DNA of 64,000 nt from the NCBI GenBank assembly GCA_039090855.1, contig CM077002.1, positions 82,836,194 through 82,900,193 of the forward strand. The letters run 5' to 3'. Shown in pieces: positions 43,131 through 53,325 of the stretch (its first letter is position 1; the number at the start of each line of letters is the position of its first letter). The DNA comes from Macrothele yani (taxonomy: Eukaryota > Arthropoda > Arachnida > Araneae > Macrothelidae). A program made the translations under genes and the position numbers. The notes under the pieces are model-generated. The model saw only the letters and a list, made by a program, of their open reading frames with translations, did no database searches and had not been told where the DNA came from.

Positions 43131-43602
43131 TTGTGCGCAGCGGAGGAAGCCGCTCCTATTTCTCTCACATAGATACTCTTGCCAGTCATTACTCACCACA
43201 AAATCAGCAAAAAAAAAAAAGCGGTGAATATTGAGCTTGGCACCAGATCAAAATCAACACCTATGTAGTGTCGAACTCTGTTTAGTAACCAGTCTGAGGA
43301 AACCAGCACCGATATATACGTGTTTTAGTGAACAGGCTTGGTACTTAGTGATGGAAGATGGAGACCACTCAGGATGTAATACGATCATGCATTTTTACAC
43401 TACATGCGCTGTGGAAATCCTTGATCAGGTCCGTTATAACTACAAGAAAATCGTGTGGTTTCACTTACGTATTTTTACATTTATTTTTTCAATGATCTGT
43501 ACCGACCACACTGACAGCGAAACGTATAAGGGAGTCGTGAAACAGTAGCTTACGCACCGTTATACAAAATGACATCCACAGCTAGGAACATCAGGAAAAC
43601 TA
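43131..43602. other. Unrecognised spacer
   Basis: A 105-codon plus-strand ORF at 43231-43548 shows no known domain. No other feature. Confidence 0.45.
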
Positions 43603-43735
43603 TATGCAGCGATCAGCCAAAACATTAAAACCATCTCTGCTTTATGCAAACAAGCGCGCGTGCAACCAATCAGCGTCACGTTCCAAGTTAGCGAATGATA
43701 TATGTACTACCTGGATCGCAGCTCCCCCAGTCAGT

Positions 43736-44050
43736 GAGCCACGGATGGCCAAGTGGTCAACATTCGTGATTCCCATAGAGAAACCTCAGGTTCGATCCCA
43801 GCAGGTACGAACGCTCGAACCACTAAATATCCGCTGTGCTTCGGATGGGCACGTTAAGCCGTCGGACCCCGGGTACTGGCCCCCGGTAATAAATAAGGGC
43901 GTATTTCCAACCCTTTCTACCTCGTTTTCGTGTCACTTTCCTATCGGGCACTCTAGCCCAAATTTCCTCGCTTACTATTTCTAAGGGTTGTTTAAGACCT
44001 GGGGTCAGACACCCCTTCCTAAAATCTTCTACATATGATCTGATCTGATC
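43736..44050 (+). mobile_element. SINE-B nested in Tc1-J
   Basis: The best plus-strand SINE-B. Box A-like TGGCCAAGTGG and box B GGTTCGATCCC are followed by the body and a GATCTGATCTGATC tail. The target duplication is CCYCAGTCAGT (43725-43735 and 44051-44061). The insertion sits in the Tc1-J leader before its transposase. Confidence 0.9.
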
Positions 44051-44596
44051 CCTCAGTCAGTATTTTGTTTCGTCTCAACATGGGAAAAGCAAAGGATTTA
44101 TCTGATTTCGACAAAGGCCCCACGGCGGCCGAATAACAATTTTTCGGTTGCTGTGGTTTGCTTAACGTGGAAAGAGCGATGGATTTATTTATTCAACTGA
44201 CGCCACGTATTTAGATGATTTTCACAAAGGCCAGATCATTAAGTCAAGACGCCTTGGTAAGAGCTTCTCCGAAACAGCTACGAGAGTAAGCTGCTCACGC
44301 TATGCGATAGTTAGTACTTACCAAAGATGATCCGAAACAGGTGACACTTCGAGTCGTCGACGCCCACGCCTCATTGATGTCAAAGGTCATCGCAGGCTGT
44401 CTCGTCTTGTCCGCAGCAACAGGAGGGCTACTGTGGCTGATATTACCCATCATTTCAATTGTGGTGAAGGGCTCAATGTATCCGAACACACAGTTCATCG
44501 CCCTCTCTTAGATATGAGTCTCCGCAGCCGCAGGCCCATTCGTGTATTTATGCTCACAGCCGTTCACCGTCGTCAACACTTGCAGTGGGGCCGTAA

Positions 44597-46010
44597 TACA
44601 CTCACGGACAATGAAATTTGCGCACCAAGACGGAAGCCTCGGCTTGAACTGAAATTTTATGGACGTAGTGATACAGATGAAGGATACACATGATGGGCAA
44701 AAACAGAGCTGCAGGACAATTACAGAGGGATCTATGACACGCAGTCCGGTCACCTTCAATAGCGCGTCGCACCGCCTCGTGGGGTGATACGTGCTGCAAT
44801 ACGGTTCGGCATGGTGGCGACCAGACGCCTGATGCTGTCTTGCGGCAGACTGGTCCACACGTGTTGGACGGTGTGCTCCAAATCCCGGATAGTGCGGCAC
44901 GGCAGCAGTTGGAGTTCCAACTGGTCCCACACATGCTCGATACGGGACATGTCCGAGGAGCGGGCTGGCCATGGAAGTGCCTGGACAGGACCTACGCAAC
45001 CACGGGCAACCCAACCGTGTTCGGGCTGGCATCATCCTGCTGGTATAGTGCTCCTGGAATACCGGCCAGGAATGGGAGCACATGGGGCCGTGGGAACTGA
45101 TCCACATACCCTGGCCCGTCAATGATCCACGTACCATTAATAGAGCTGATCGCCTATCGTAGGCAATGGCTCCCCAGACCATAATACCTGCAGTGACGGA
45201 GGCGTGGCGCTCGATAGCGAGGTTGGGATTGTGCCGTTGACCCGGGGACCTTCACATCCGTACACGATGATCATCTGTTCCCATAACGAAGCAGCACTCA
45301 TCGCTAAACACCACACGTCGCCAGTATGTGGCGTTCCATGTTGCTCTGGCCTGGCACCACAGCACACACAGCCGGCGATGTTCCGGTATTAATGACCGCA
45401 CACGTAAGGGGCGCTGGGATCATAGATTCGCTTCCGCGAGGCGTCGGGAAATGGTTCGTGGGCACAGAGGAGCCGCTACATCTGCCTGTATAGTGGACCG
45501 GGTCCCATAAGATCCATTCGTGCCTGCCGCACGATCCGTCGCGATCCTCTCTACCGGTGGTCCTCTTGGTCCGTCCGGAGCAGCACCGCCGCGTGGCAGT
45601 GCTGTCACGTGTCTACTGCTCCCAACACAGTCAGACGGTATGGTCAGAACGATCCACGTGGCGTGCTATACGGCGCGCCTACCACCCTGCAGTTTTCAAC
45701 CCGATGATCAGGCCTCTTTTAAAGTTCGTACGTTGCGTAAATCGACGTCTCTTGCGTCTACCCGGAATTCCTTTCACTCTGTACTCTTGCTTGCGTCGGC
45801 CGGTGCTTCGCTTTCATGGTGCATTGACTATACGCCGGTTTATAAGGCTGTCGGTTCGTGCTTGCAGCGGCACCACAGGGTGTGCGGTCATGCACAATCG
45901 CACCAAACGTGGATTATTTGCATGCCAGCACGAACTCCAACTATTTGGAAAGTTTCGCGGTTGTAGCATGCTTTCTTCTAGGTGCGCGAATTTCATTGTC
46001 CGTGAGTGTA
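44597..46010 (-). mobile_element. Tc1-K: Tc1-like element inserted in Tc1-J
   Basis: Both ends read inward TACACTCACGGACAATGAAA, followed by TT(T/C)GCGCACC. They sit on a TA that is single in the uninterrupted Tc1-B sequence (CGTAATAATCGACATTGG near 6340). This is direct evidence for a clean TA-targeted insertion within another Tc1. Length is 1.41 kb. Confidence 0.94.
44756..45950 (-). pseudogene. Tc1-K transposase, decayed
   Basis: Minus-strand pieces: MVWGAIAYDRRSALLMVRG, then DMSRIEHVWDQLELQLLP (E site), ending IAARITPRGGATRY at 44756. The N-terminal half is scattered over frames with many stops, and the start cannot be fixed. Confidence 0.78.
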
Positions 46011-46677
46011 ATTGACATTGGACCATAGAACACTGGAAAAGGGTCCCTTGGTTAAAGGAATCCCGTTTTCTGTTACACCATGTTGACGGACGAGCTCGCG
46101 TGCGACGTTTACCAAAGGAAGTTTTCTCACCTGCATGCACTGTGGAACGGATCCAGGCGGCTGGAAGGAGTGTAATGGTCTAGGCAATATTTTGGGGGGA
46201 ACACTTGGACCCATTATCCCTGTAGCCGAACTCTTACAGCTACCACGTACATGAACATCATGGCTGATCAAGTACAACCCTTTATGGAGACTGTATTCTC
46301 TGGTGGAGATGGCGTCTTTCAGCAAGACAGTACTCCATGCCACACTGCGAAAAGGTTCAGTAATAGTTCCAAGAATATGAAGAGGAATTCCATTTATTGC
46401 CATGGGCCCCAAATTCGCTGTGCTGTACATGAATCTTATCGTGCGTTTGTAGCTTGAGTTGGAGAAATGGGTACGAGCGAGCAGCATCACACCAATCACG
46501 TAATAAACGCGAACTGTGAGATCTTCTGTTGCAGTCACGGTACCAAATATCAAGAGACACTTACCAACATCTCGTTGAATCTATGCTTCATCGAGTGAGA
46601 GCTCTTTTGGCTGTGAGAAGGAGACCCACATTTTATTAGGTAGGTGCTTTTAATGTTTTGGATGATAGGTGCATGTA

Positions 46678-47737
46678 GACTTATCAGGACAGTATTATAT
46701 TTGAAGATGCATAACGTCGAATTTTCGTTTGAATTCCAGTTTTGAAGGACAGCCTCAGAACTTTTAGGATACAGGCGGTACAAATATATGTGAACAAAGG
46801 TACCGGAAGTTTTACGATGGACGATGAAATATAGGAAGTCCTAAACGTCTTGTGGGCAACTTTCCACGAGTTGAGTAAGGTTTCCAGAGGTGAGACACTT
46901 GTGTGAAAAAGAGATGGTCGTCTAGTGGTTGAGCGGTCCGATGCGCGGGACATTGACCAGGCCCGGGAATGAATTCATGACAAGGCATAGACGCTGTGCT
47001 TGACCTGCAATAGCTAGTTCGCTTCGCTCCCAGGAAATAGGGACGTAAAATTTTAAACTAATGGTGGTGTCCCTAAATTTTCATGAGAGCCGTTGAATCG
47101 AGGAAAAAAGTTATAGTACATTCTGACCTCATCTGAAAAGGAACATCTTCAATTAACGAGTCCATGGTAATATATCACTGATGTTCAGTCTATAAAAAGT
47201 CATAACTCGTCGTGATCCACACATGCCACGGTCATTTAAATACACTGTAGCATGAAATGTAAATGATTAGACGGTAATACTTTCATAAATAAATTTCTTC
47301 GAAAGAAATCCTTCATTCTTAGCAAGAAAAAGCTAGCGTTCTGTACATTTTTTTCTACAACAGTCATCACCTGCTTCTCAAAATGAGTCTCACCGATAAA
47401 CTAGATGCCATTTCACAGCATCGTGGAGTTACGATTTCCGTGTTGAATAGAATATTATCAAAGCTACAACCCGATATAATTAGGGAACAGAAAACAAATG
47501 ATGTAATTGATGTTTTATGTGTGATACATACTGTATGTATGATCAGTATAAGTTGATTGCAAATTCAGGTCTGAACATTTGTTACATTCCGAGTAACCCC
47601 CGCCCTCCTCCCCCATCTCTCTAATTTCAGTGGTGTAGCACTTAAGCGAAATGTGTCAACACAATGGTAATAGATCGGCTAGAATCCCCTGCCTTCAATT
47701 ATTGTGCGGGGCACATGTACGTATGTATATACGTATA
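46678..47737. other. Spacer with a possible worn tRNA-derived repeat
   Basis: Around 46917-46960, GGTCGTCTAGTGGTTGAGCG resembles a tRNA 5' half but lacks a box B. A short ORF at 47383 (MSLTDKLDAISQHRGV) follows a pyrimidine tract ending CAG, suggestive of an exon but too short to support. Confidence 0.35.
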
Positions 47738-49030
47738 TACACTGAGTTAGCTTTGCATTAGGAACACATAACTAACAACGCGTTGGTCCTTCTTCCTGTG
47801 CAATTACGGCTCACAGACTCTTAGGAACAGATTCTACAAGGTATCAAACACCCTCCATACGTAACTTGACCAATGTTTGCTGCAGAAGCTACGTTAGTTT
47901 GCGCTCATTCCCCGTAGAAGGATCAGCAGTTTTTACGCTCCGTTCTATATCCCACAAATGTTCAATTGGGATATAGGGTTACAGTCGGGAGAGTTTGGGG
48001 GCCAAGGCAATGTGACGAATTCGTTGTCGTATTCCTCCAACCACTCAGTAGCTATACGAGCCCGATAACCCGGTGCATTGTCTTGCTGATAGATGGCACT
48101 GTAGACTGGGTAAACCTCCTGCAGATATAGATGGAAAAGAGCGGCTAACAGCTGCCTGTAGCATCCACCATACATTTTGTGTGCGATGATATTCAACGGA
48201 CACTTCGGCTAGAATCACCTGCCTTCAATTATCAAGAGACACTTGCCAACATCTCGTTGAATCTATGGCTTCCAAGGAAAAAAGCTTCCCAGACCAGAAC
48301 ACCTCCACCACCGGCTTGTTGAACCCCAACTGTGCAGCCAGGGAATAGGACTTCATGCTGCTTATGCCTAGAGAAAACTTGGCCATCAGCATGGTGCAGC
48401 AGGAAACGGGACTCATCACTCCAGATGACCTTCTTCCATCTGTCTAGGGTCATTGCCGACGTTCATTGGCCCATGCGAAGCATTGTTGCTTGCGATGATT
48501 GGGCATCATCATGGGACCCTCGTTGGTCTCTTGATGTGTAACCTCAGGCAAAGCAAGATACTAAGCATGGTGCATGTGGAAATAAGTCGATCTGCACCGT
48601 TGTTGTGCTGGTGGGCGAGCTGTGTGACTGTTGCACGTCATTGTCGAGATACAAGTCATGACACCCGATGCTCACCTCGAGGATCAACCGCTCGTGGCTG
48701 ACCAATATGAGCCCTTCTGCTGGATGTCTGTGTACGTTTAATCCAGTCCTGGTACACCCTTGATACACTAGTACGGCAGCAGCCAACAAGTGTGGCTGTT
48801 TGGAAAATACTTGCACCTGCTTTCCGGGATTCAACTATCTGGCCACGGTCAAATTGGCTTACGTCGCCATGTTTCTCCATTACTGGCGAATATTTACTGA
48901 TCACTTAAAGAGGATAGGTGTGCACAATTTATAGTAGCCCCACGTGACGTTGACATCACGTGGTGCTTCGTTACCGCACCGAATATGTAAAACTGGGAGG
49001 GGATTCCTAATGCAAAGCTAACTCAGTGTA
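47738..49030 (-). mobile_element. Tc1-L: Tc1-like element with filler insert
   Basis: Both ends read inward TACACTGAGTTAGCTTTGCA, continuing TTAGGAA, with TA at each limit. At 1.29 kb it is nearly full length. Inside, at 48206-48268, is a 63-bp patch copied from two other places (see findings). Confidence 0.93.
47811..48880 (-). pseudogene. Tc1-L transposase (DD36E type), interrupted
   Basis: ATG 48880 opens MEKHGDVSQFDRGQIVESRK with helix-turn-helix TATLVGCCRTSVSRVYQDW. After a stop, VIWSDESRFLLHHADGQ holds the first D. The 63-bp filler then disrupts the core. QQDNAPGYRARIATEW gives the second D and LPWPPNSPDCNPI leads to a frameshift just before the E. 36 residues separate D2 from the E position. 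Ends VESVPKSL at 47811. Confidence 0.86.
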
Positions 49031-49471
49031 TATACAGTGGAGTCTCTATTTAACGATGTTCTATCATTCCATTAAAAACTTCATGATAAACAAACTTCGT
49101 TAAATAGAAATAAACTTAAATTGTAAAAGGTAAATCAAATAAAGTGAAAAACACGGTAAATATACTTAAATTTGGACAATAAATTGAACTTTTGAGAAGA
49201 AGCTTTTCGTAAATGAGTTTAAATCTATTTTGATATATACACTGCTGGCCACTCAAAATGCAACACCAAGAAGGAAGCATACGATTGGCCTGAAATTCGC
49301 AGCATGCGTCACCTGCTAGAGGACATGCAAACGATTAGCATTGCAGGGAATATGCAAATCATGTGTGCCCGGCACGCCACCGAGAAGCACTATAAGAAGG
49401 GTGTACAGAAGGTGAGGTGTAAGTAGTGGAAGTGTGTTGCGCTGCCGGACCTGTGCGTGGGAAGCTTCCTG

Positions 49472-50603
49472 GTGCCTCGTCGCAGAATACGGCAGTCATT
49501 CCAATACGTTTCGGAGTTCGATAGAGGACGAATAGTGGCTTATCGCGACAGCGGTTTATCGTACTGAGACATCGGGGCCCGTGTGGGACGACATTCAGCC
49601 ACAGTGAGGCAAGTATAGATTCGGTGGGTGCAGGTGGGACGGACGGACCGACGAGAGACCACCGAACGAGAGTACCGGCATGTTGTGTTCGGTGGTGTCC
49701 TCAGCCGTGAGACACCACCGAACGAGAGTACCGGCATGTTGTGTTCGGTGGTGTCCGCAGCCGTGAGACACCACCGAACGAGAGTACCGGCATTTTGTGC
49801 GGCGGGCGTTGACGGCTCGCACCGCCACATCATGGACGTTAGCGCAGGAATCAGGCTGTGTTGCGCAACAACCTGTGTCAGCACGTACCGTTCGACGTCG
49901 TCTTCAGAAGCGGGGACTTTTCGCACGGCGCCCATTGCTCCGATTACCATTGACGTTACACCACCTGCGAGTGCGGCGGCAGTGGGCCGTTGAACGCCGC
50001 ACCTGGGCTACGGAATGGCACGACATTGTCTTCTCCGAAGAATCCCGCTTCTGCCTGCAACACAACGATGGTCGGATCCGCGTGTGGCGGCACCGCGGTG
50101 AGAGACTGTATGACGCCTGCATTATGCATCGCCATACCGGTCCGTCACCTGGCGTTATGGTTTGGAGCGCAATTGGATATGACACCCGCACCCCTCTGGT
50201 ACACATCGCCAGTACACTCAACAGCCACCGCTACATCTCCGACGTTTTGGAGCCTGCAGTCCTCCCTTACCTGCAGGACCTGCCAGCGGCTACGTTTCAA
50301 CAGGACAATGCGCGCCCGCACGTGGGACTCATCGTGCAACAATTCTTCACGGCCCACCAGGTGTCACTGCTGCCGTGGCCCACCTGTTCTCCCGATATGT
50401 CGCCAATCGAACACGTCTGGTCGCTGATCGGCTACCGAGTAGCCCGGCAAGCACCACCCGCGGCTACGCCTGATGAACTGCGGCAACGTGTGGAAGCAGC
50501 CTAGACCGACATACCCCAAGCCCACATCCAAAGCTTCTTTCGTTCAATGCCGTGGCGTGTAGCGGCCGTTATTGCCAGCCATGGGGGCCACACGAACTAT
50601 TGA
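49472..50603 (+). pseudogene. Tc1-M transposase, catalytic Asp changed to Glu
   Basis: The start codon homologous to Tc1-G is GTG here (49472). A stop lies in SYRDIG-type sequence near 49566, and the minisatellite sits in the DNA-binding linker. From 49797 a 235-codon frame covers the whole catalytic core. VFSEESRFCLQHNDGR shows the first Asp replaced by Glu (GAC in Tc1-G, GAA here). QQDNARPHVGLIV and MSPIEHVWSLIG are intact, with 34 residues between them. A TAG follows RQRVEAA. Catalytically doubtful. Confidence 0.88.
49655..49795 (+). repeat. 56-bp minisatellite in Tc1-M, about 2.5 units
   Basis: ACCGAACGAGAGTACCGGCA recurs at 49661, 49717 and 49773 (56-bp period). Each full unit contains CACCACCGAAC and its exact inverse GTTCGGTGGTG, so each unit can form a hairpin. 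Tc1-G has a single, different version of this stretch. Confidence 0.9.
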
Positions 50604-50741
50604 TGTCTGCGTGTTCCTCGAATCGTACGGGCCTGTAAGCTCAATCGTTTTATCTTCGTATCTGTTGTTATGTGTCCAGTAAATCTGGCTTTGCTATCTC
50701 GTGTCCTTCGTGGTGTTGCATTTTGGGTGGCCAGCAGTGTA

Positions 50742-51002
50742 TATTCGTAGAAGTAGGTTACATTATCTGAATAAATAAATTAATGAAAAAAAGGAAACGA
50801 ATACTAAAGCTTACCTGTTCTCTTCATTATGCTAATAACATGTGTACTTATTTTAAACTGTAAACAATTCCGTAATTGGGCTCTGTACAGGTTTCCTATA
50901 AAAAGCGTTTTGTTCATAAAAAGTTCCACTTTTTATTAACTTCGGAACATTTCATCTGGAACACTTTCTAGAAACTTTAATCTTCGTCGAATCGTACCGG
51001 AT
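50742..51002. other. Spacer within the pogo-bracketed block
   Basis: AT-rich DNA, nothing recognised. Confidence 0.5.
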
Positions 51003-51211
51003 GCTTTTTTTGTGTGTGTGTGTGTGATTGGAGGTTTAACGACCACCATGAGCAACTCAATGGGCTATATAAGCAGCCGCCCTTCCCTAATTTGGGGTCA
51101 CTGGTTCCAGGGAAGAGAGAGAGAGCCAGTGCCATAAGACAAACACAACATCCATGCCTCACCGGGATTCGAACCTGGACTTCTTTTGGACGAATGATCA
51201 GAGGCCATCGC
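51003..51211 (-). mobile_element. SINE-A copy, first of a head-to-tail pair
   Basis: Body and box B (CCGGGATTCGAACC complement) are intact. The head is cut at GAGGCCATCGC, so box A is missing. It runs directly into the poly-T tail of the next copy. Confidence 0.88.
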
Positions 51212-51420
51212 TTTTTTTTTTTTTGTTTTTGTTTTTGATTGGAGGTTTAGCGACCACCGTGAGCAACTCAATGGGCTATAAGCAGTCGCCCGTCCCTAAT
51301 TTAGGGTCACTGGTTCCAGGGAAGAGAGAGAGCCAGTGCCATAAGACAAACACAACATCCATGCCTCACCGGGATTCGAACCTGGACTTCTTTTGGACGA
51401 ATGATCAGAGGCCATCGCTT
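51212..51420 (-). mobile_element. SINE-A copy, second of a head-to-tail pair
   Basis: Nearly identical to the preceding copy and truncated at the same head base (GAGGCCATCGC), followed by unrelated TTTGACCCGGG. The shared breakpoint suggests one dimeric insertion or a later tandem duplication. Confidence 0.88.
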
Positions 51421-51429
51421 TGACCCGGG

Positions 51430-51671
51430 TGCTTTTTGAATTTCGTCTTGTGAAGTTTTTTTATAGCCTCTTCATCATCATCTTCATCACTCACTGTAAT
51501 TTCTTCACTACATTTCATAACACTACTTGCGGCTATAGCCGCATTTTTCTTCTTCATTCCTTTATCAACATCATGCAAAATGTTCACTTCATCCGCAAGA
51601 GACAGGCATTTTTTTCGACGTTTTGAGCGAACAAGACAAGGGAGTAAATCGCTGAATGAGAATGAATACAT
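51430..51671 (-). pseudogene. Pogo/Tigger-type transposase remnant
   Basis: Minus-strand KRRKKCLSLADEVNILHDVD followed by KGMKKKNAAIAASSV looks like the N-terminal CENP-B/psq-type helix-turn-helix of Tigger transposases. It is followed soon by an acidic VSDEDDDEEAIKK stretch like the C-terminal end of such proteins. The catalytic core is absent, so this is an internally deleted relic. It fits the pogo-type ends at 49033 and 57935. Confidence 0.6.
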
Positions 51672-51744
51672 AACTTATAATGAGTCAGGCTCACATCAGT
51701 TACAACCGGTTTTACCCTGTGGAATGCAGTTTCTACACGTCTTC

Positions 51745-52590
51745 CATATTCGCCTATTCTTGTTTCGCATATTCCCTCTACGTCAAAAGTTAATGGGTTC
51801 AGCCATTTTAGACGAGGAAAGAATTCTGGATTCGCCTATTACTATTTCGCCTAAAACTTTCACCTTTAAGAGGGCAGGGATTCACCTGGCGCACACTTCC
51901 TTTTTTGCCTATTCTTGTTTTGCCTATTCCTGCTACGTGGAAAGTTAATGGGGCGAGAAAATGCTATTACATTATTTCGCTCAGCTTTGACGGAGTGATT
52001 TTGAAAGAAAGTACAGCTTTACCTCCCGTGAATTTTTTGTCGAAACATTAAGTCTTTCACGCAAATAAAAAAACAGGACAGTTTTCATCCCCAGGGTTCG
52101 AAGTTAGTTTTATTTCTTTAATTGAAGAAAGAAAGCCAAGTAGAAAAGAAAGTTGTGCAAAACATTTATAATTAAAAAAAAGGTGGGGGTGCTATTACAT
52201 TATATAAGCTTTGACGGAGTGATTTTAAAAAGAAGATACATCTTTACCTCCCGTGATTTTTTTTTTTTTTTTATCAAAACACTAAATCTTTCGCGTCCTG
52301 ATGTACGAGACATCTTTCTTTGATTGGAGGTTTAACGACCACCGTGAGCAACTCAATGGGCAGTCGCCCGTCCCTAATTTAGGGTCACTGGTTCCAGGGA
52401 AGGGAGAGAGCCAGTGCCGTAAGACAAACACAACATCCATGCCTCACCGGGATTCGAAACCGGACCCCTTACGGACGAATGATCAGAGGCCATCGCTTAG
52501 ACCACTGCGCCACCGGGGCGGCGTACGAGACATCAAATGCTGAGTGAAGAGTAAAAAGCAAAAGGTAGTCGTCAGCGTGATTAAGGTATT
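51745..52590 (+). repeat. Left arm of a long inverted repeat
   Basis: Its inverse occurs at about 56750-57550. Shared blocks include TTCGCCTATTCTTGTTT, GAAAGAATTCTGGATTYGCC, CACCTGGCGCACACTTCC, AAAGCCAAGTAGAAAA and GACATCAAATGCTGAGT. This arm has a SINE-A inserted (52315-52522) that the other arm lacks. Confidence 0.82.
52315..52522 (-). mobile_element. SINE-A, full length with target duplication
   Basis: A perfect 12-bp duplication GTACGAGACATC lies at 52303-52314 and 52523-52534. Box A is TGGCGCAGTGG and box B GGTTTCGAATCCC on the minus strand. Its presence in one inverted-repeat arm only shows that it inserted after the arms formed. Confidence 0.93.
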
Positions 52591-53323
52591 ATATGTGTCG
52601 TCCAATCAAAATAGTGAGAAACTACAGGAGGGGTGGGGAGGGGTTTTGTGGGTGTAAAGCGGAATTCAAGAAAACGTTGATAATGAAAAGGTAAAGAAGA
52701 ATAATGGGTAGAGGGATGTTGATGCAGTGGTAGAAAGCGGATTTAAATGAAAAGGAGGAGAGAGGTAATATTAAAAGAAGTAAAAGGTGGGAACGGAGTA
52801 GGGAAACAAATAAGGAAACCAAAGGTTTTAGGGAGGTGAGAAAGTCTGATGGTAACTTATAATATAATATTTGAGGGGGAGGAGTGGAATAGTAAAAGTC
52901 GTAGTTATCAATTAGTGTTTTCTCACAGTTACTTTCGGAGGCAATTCGTTTCTTCCATAACAAGGGAATGGTAATAGGAACATTATCATTGCTGCATTGA
53001 GCAAAATGTTTACATATTAAGATGCTTTTGGCGTATCTGATTTGGTATTTAGTTTAAGAGTTGAAGTGATGTTAGCGGTATCCCAATTAGGGCAATATTT
53101 CCTTTGTGCTACAATTCGAGATTGAGCAGAAGAGGATGATTTCTGTTTAACATTAGTTTGGTGTTCTTTAAATCTTGTGGATAGGCACCTCTTAGTGCTT
53201 CCGATGTAAAGGATATCAGGTCCTTATTTGCTTCAGTAGATTCTAAGATAATAGTATATGCGCTAGGCCGCTAGCCTGATGTAGTGAGTGAGTAGAATCA
53301 CCGACAGATCTGATATATGAAAA
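52591..53323. other. Spacer with purine-rich strand
   Basis: 52620-52900 is A/G-rich on the plus strand, which produces a long leucine/serine-rich minus ORF (52622-52963) that I judge spurious. Nothing else recognised. Confidence 0.5.
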
Positions 53324-53325
53324 TA

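Larger units (their letters stand above)
44080..46640 (+). pseudogene. Tc1-J transposase, split by Tc1-K
   Basis: Starts MGKAKDLSDFDKGP at 44080. It is broken by the 95-bp insert, continues GQIIKSRRLGKSFSETATRV to LQWGRN at about 44596, and resumes after Tc1-K at 46011 with HWTIEHWKRVPWLKESRFLL. The first catalytic DES here reads KES, so the Asp is lost. Further stops and frameshifts follow, and the C-terminal region decays after FHLLPWAPNS. Confidence 0.85.
43603..46677 (+). mobile_element. Tc1-J: Tc1-B family element containing SINE-B and another Tc1
   Basis: The ends carry GATCAGCCAAAACATTAAAA on the left and its worn inverse on the right, with TA at 43603-43604 and 46676-46677. Removing SINE-B (about 43736-44050), a roughly 95-bp insert at 44120-44210 and Tc1-K (44597-46010) leaves about 1.25 kb, matching Tc1-B. 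The insert at 44120 is flanked by GATTTYRACAAAGGCC on both sides, a 16-bp duplication. Confidence 0.9.
49238..50741 (+). mobile_element. Tc1-M: Tc1-G family element with internal minisatellite
   Basis: Both ends read inward TACACTGCTGGCCACYCAAA with TA at the limits. It is 1.5 kb, about 80 bp longer than Tc1-G, because of a 56-bp tandem repeat at 49655-49795. Confidence 0.93.

Noticed and set aside
47383..47556. Short exon after a pyrimidine tract and CAG
   Set aside because: About 57 codons with no recognisable domain and no donor that could be assigned.
52622..52963. 113-codon minus-strand ORF
   Set aside because: It arises from a purine-rich plus strand, giving L/S/P-rich low-complexity protein with no domain.
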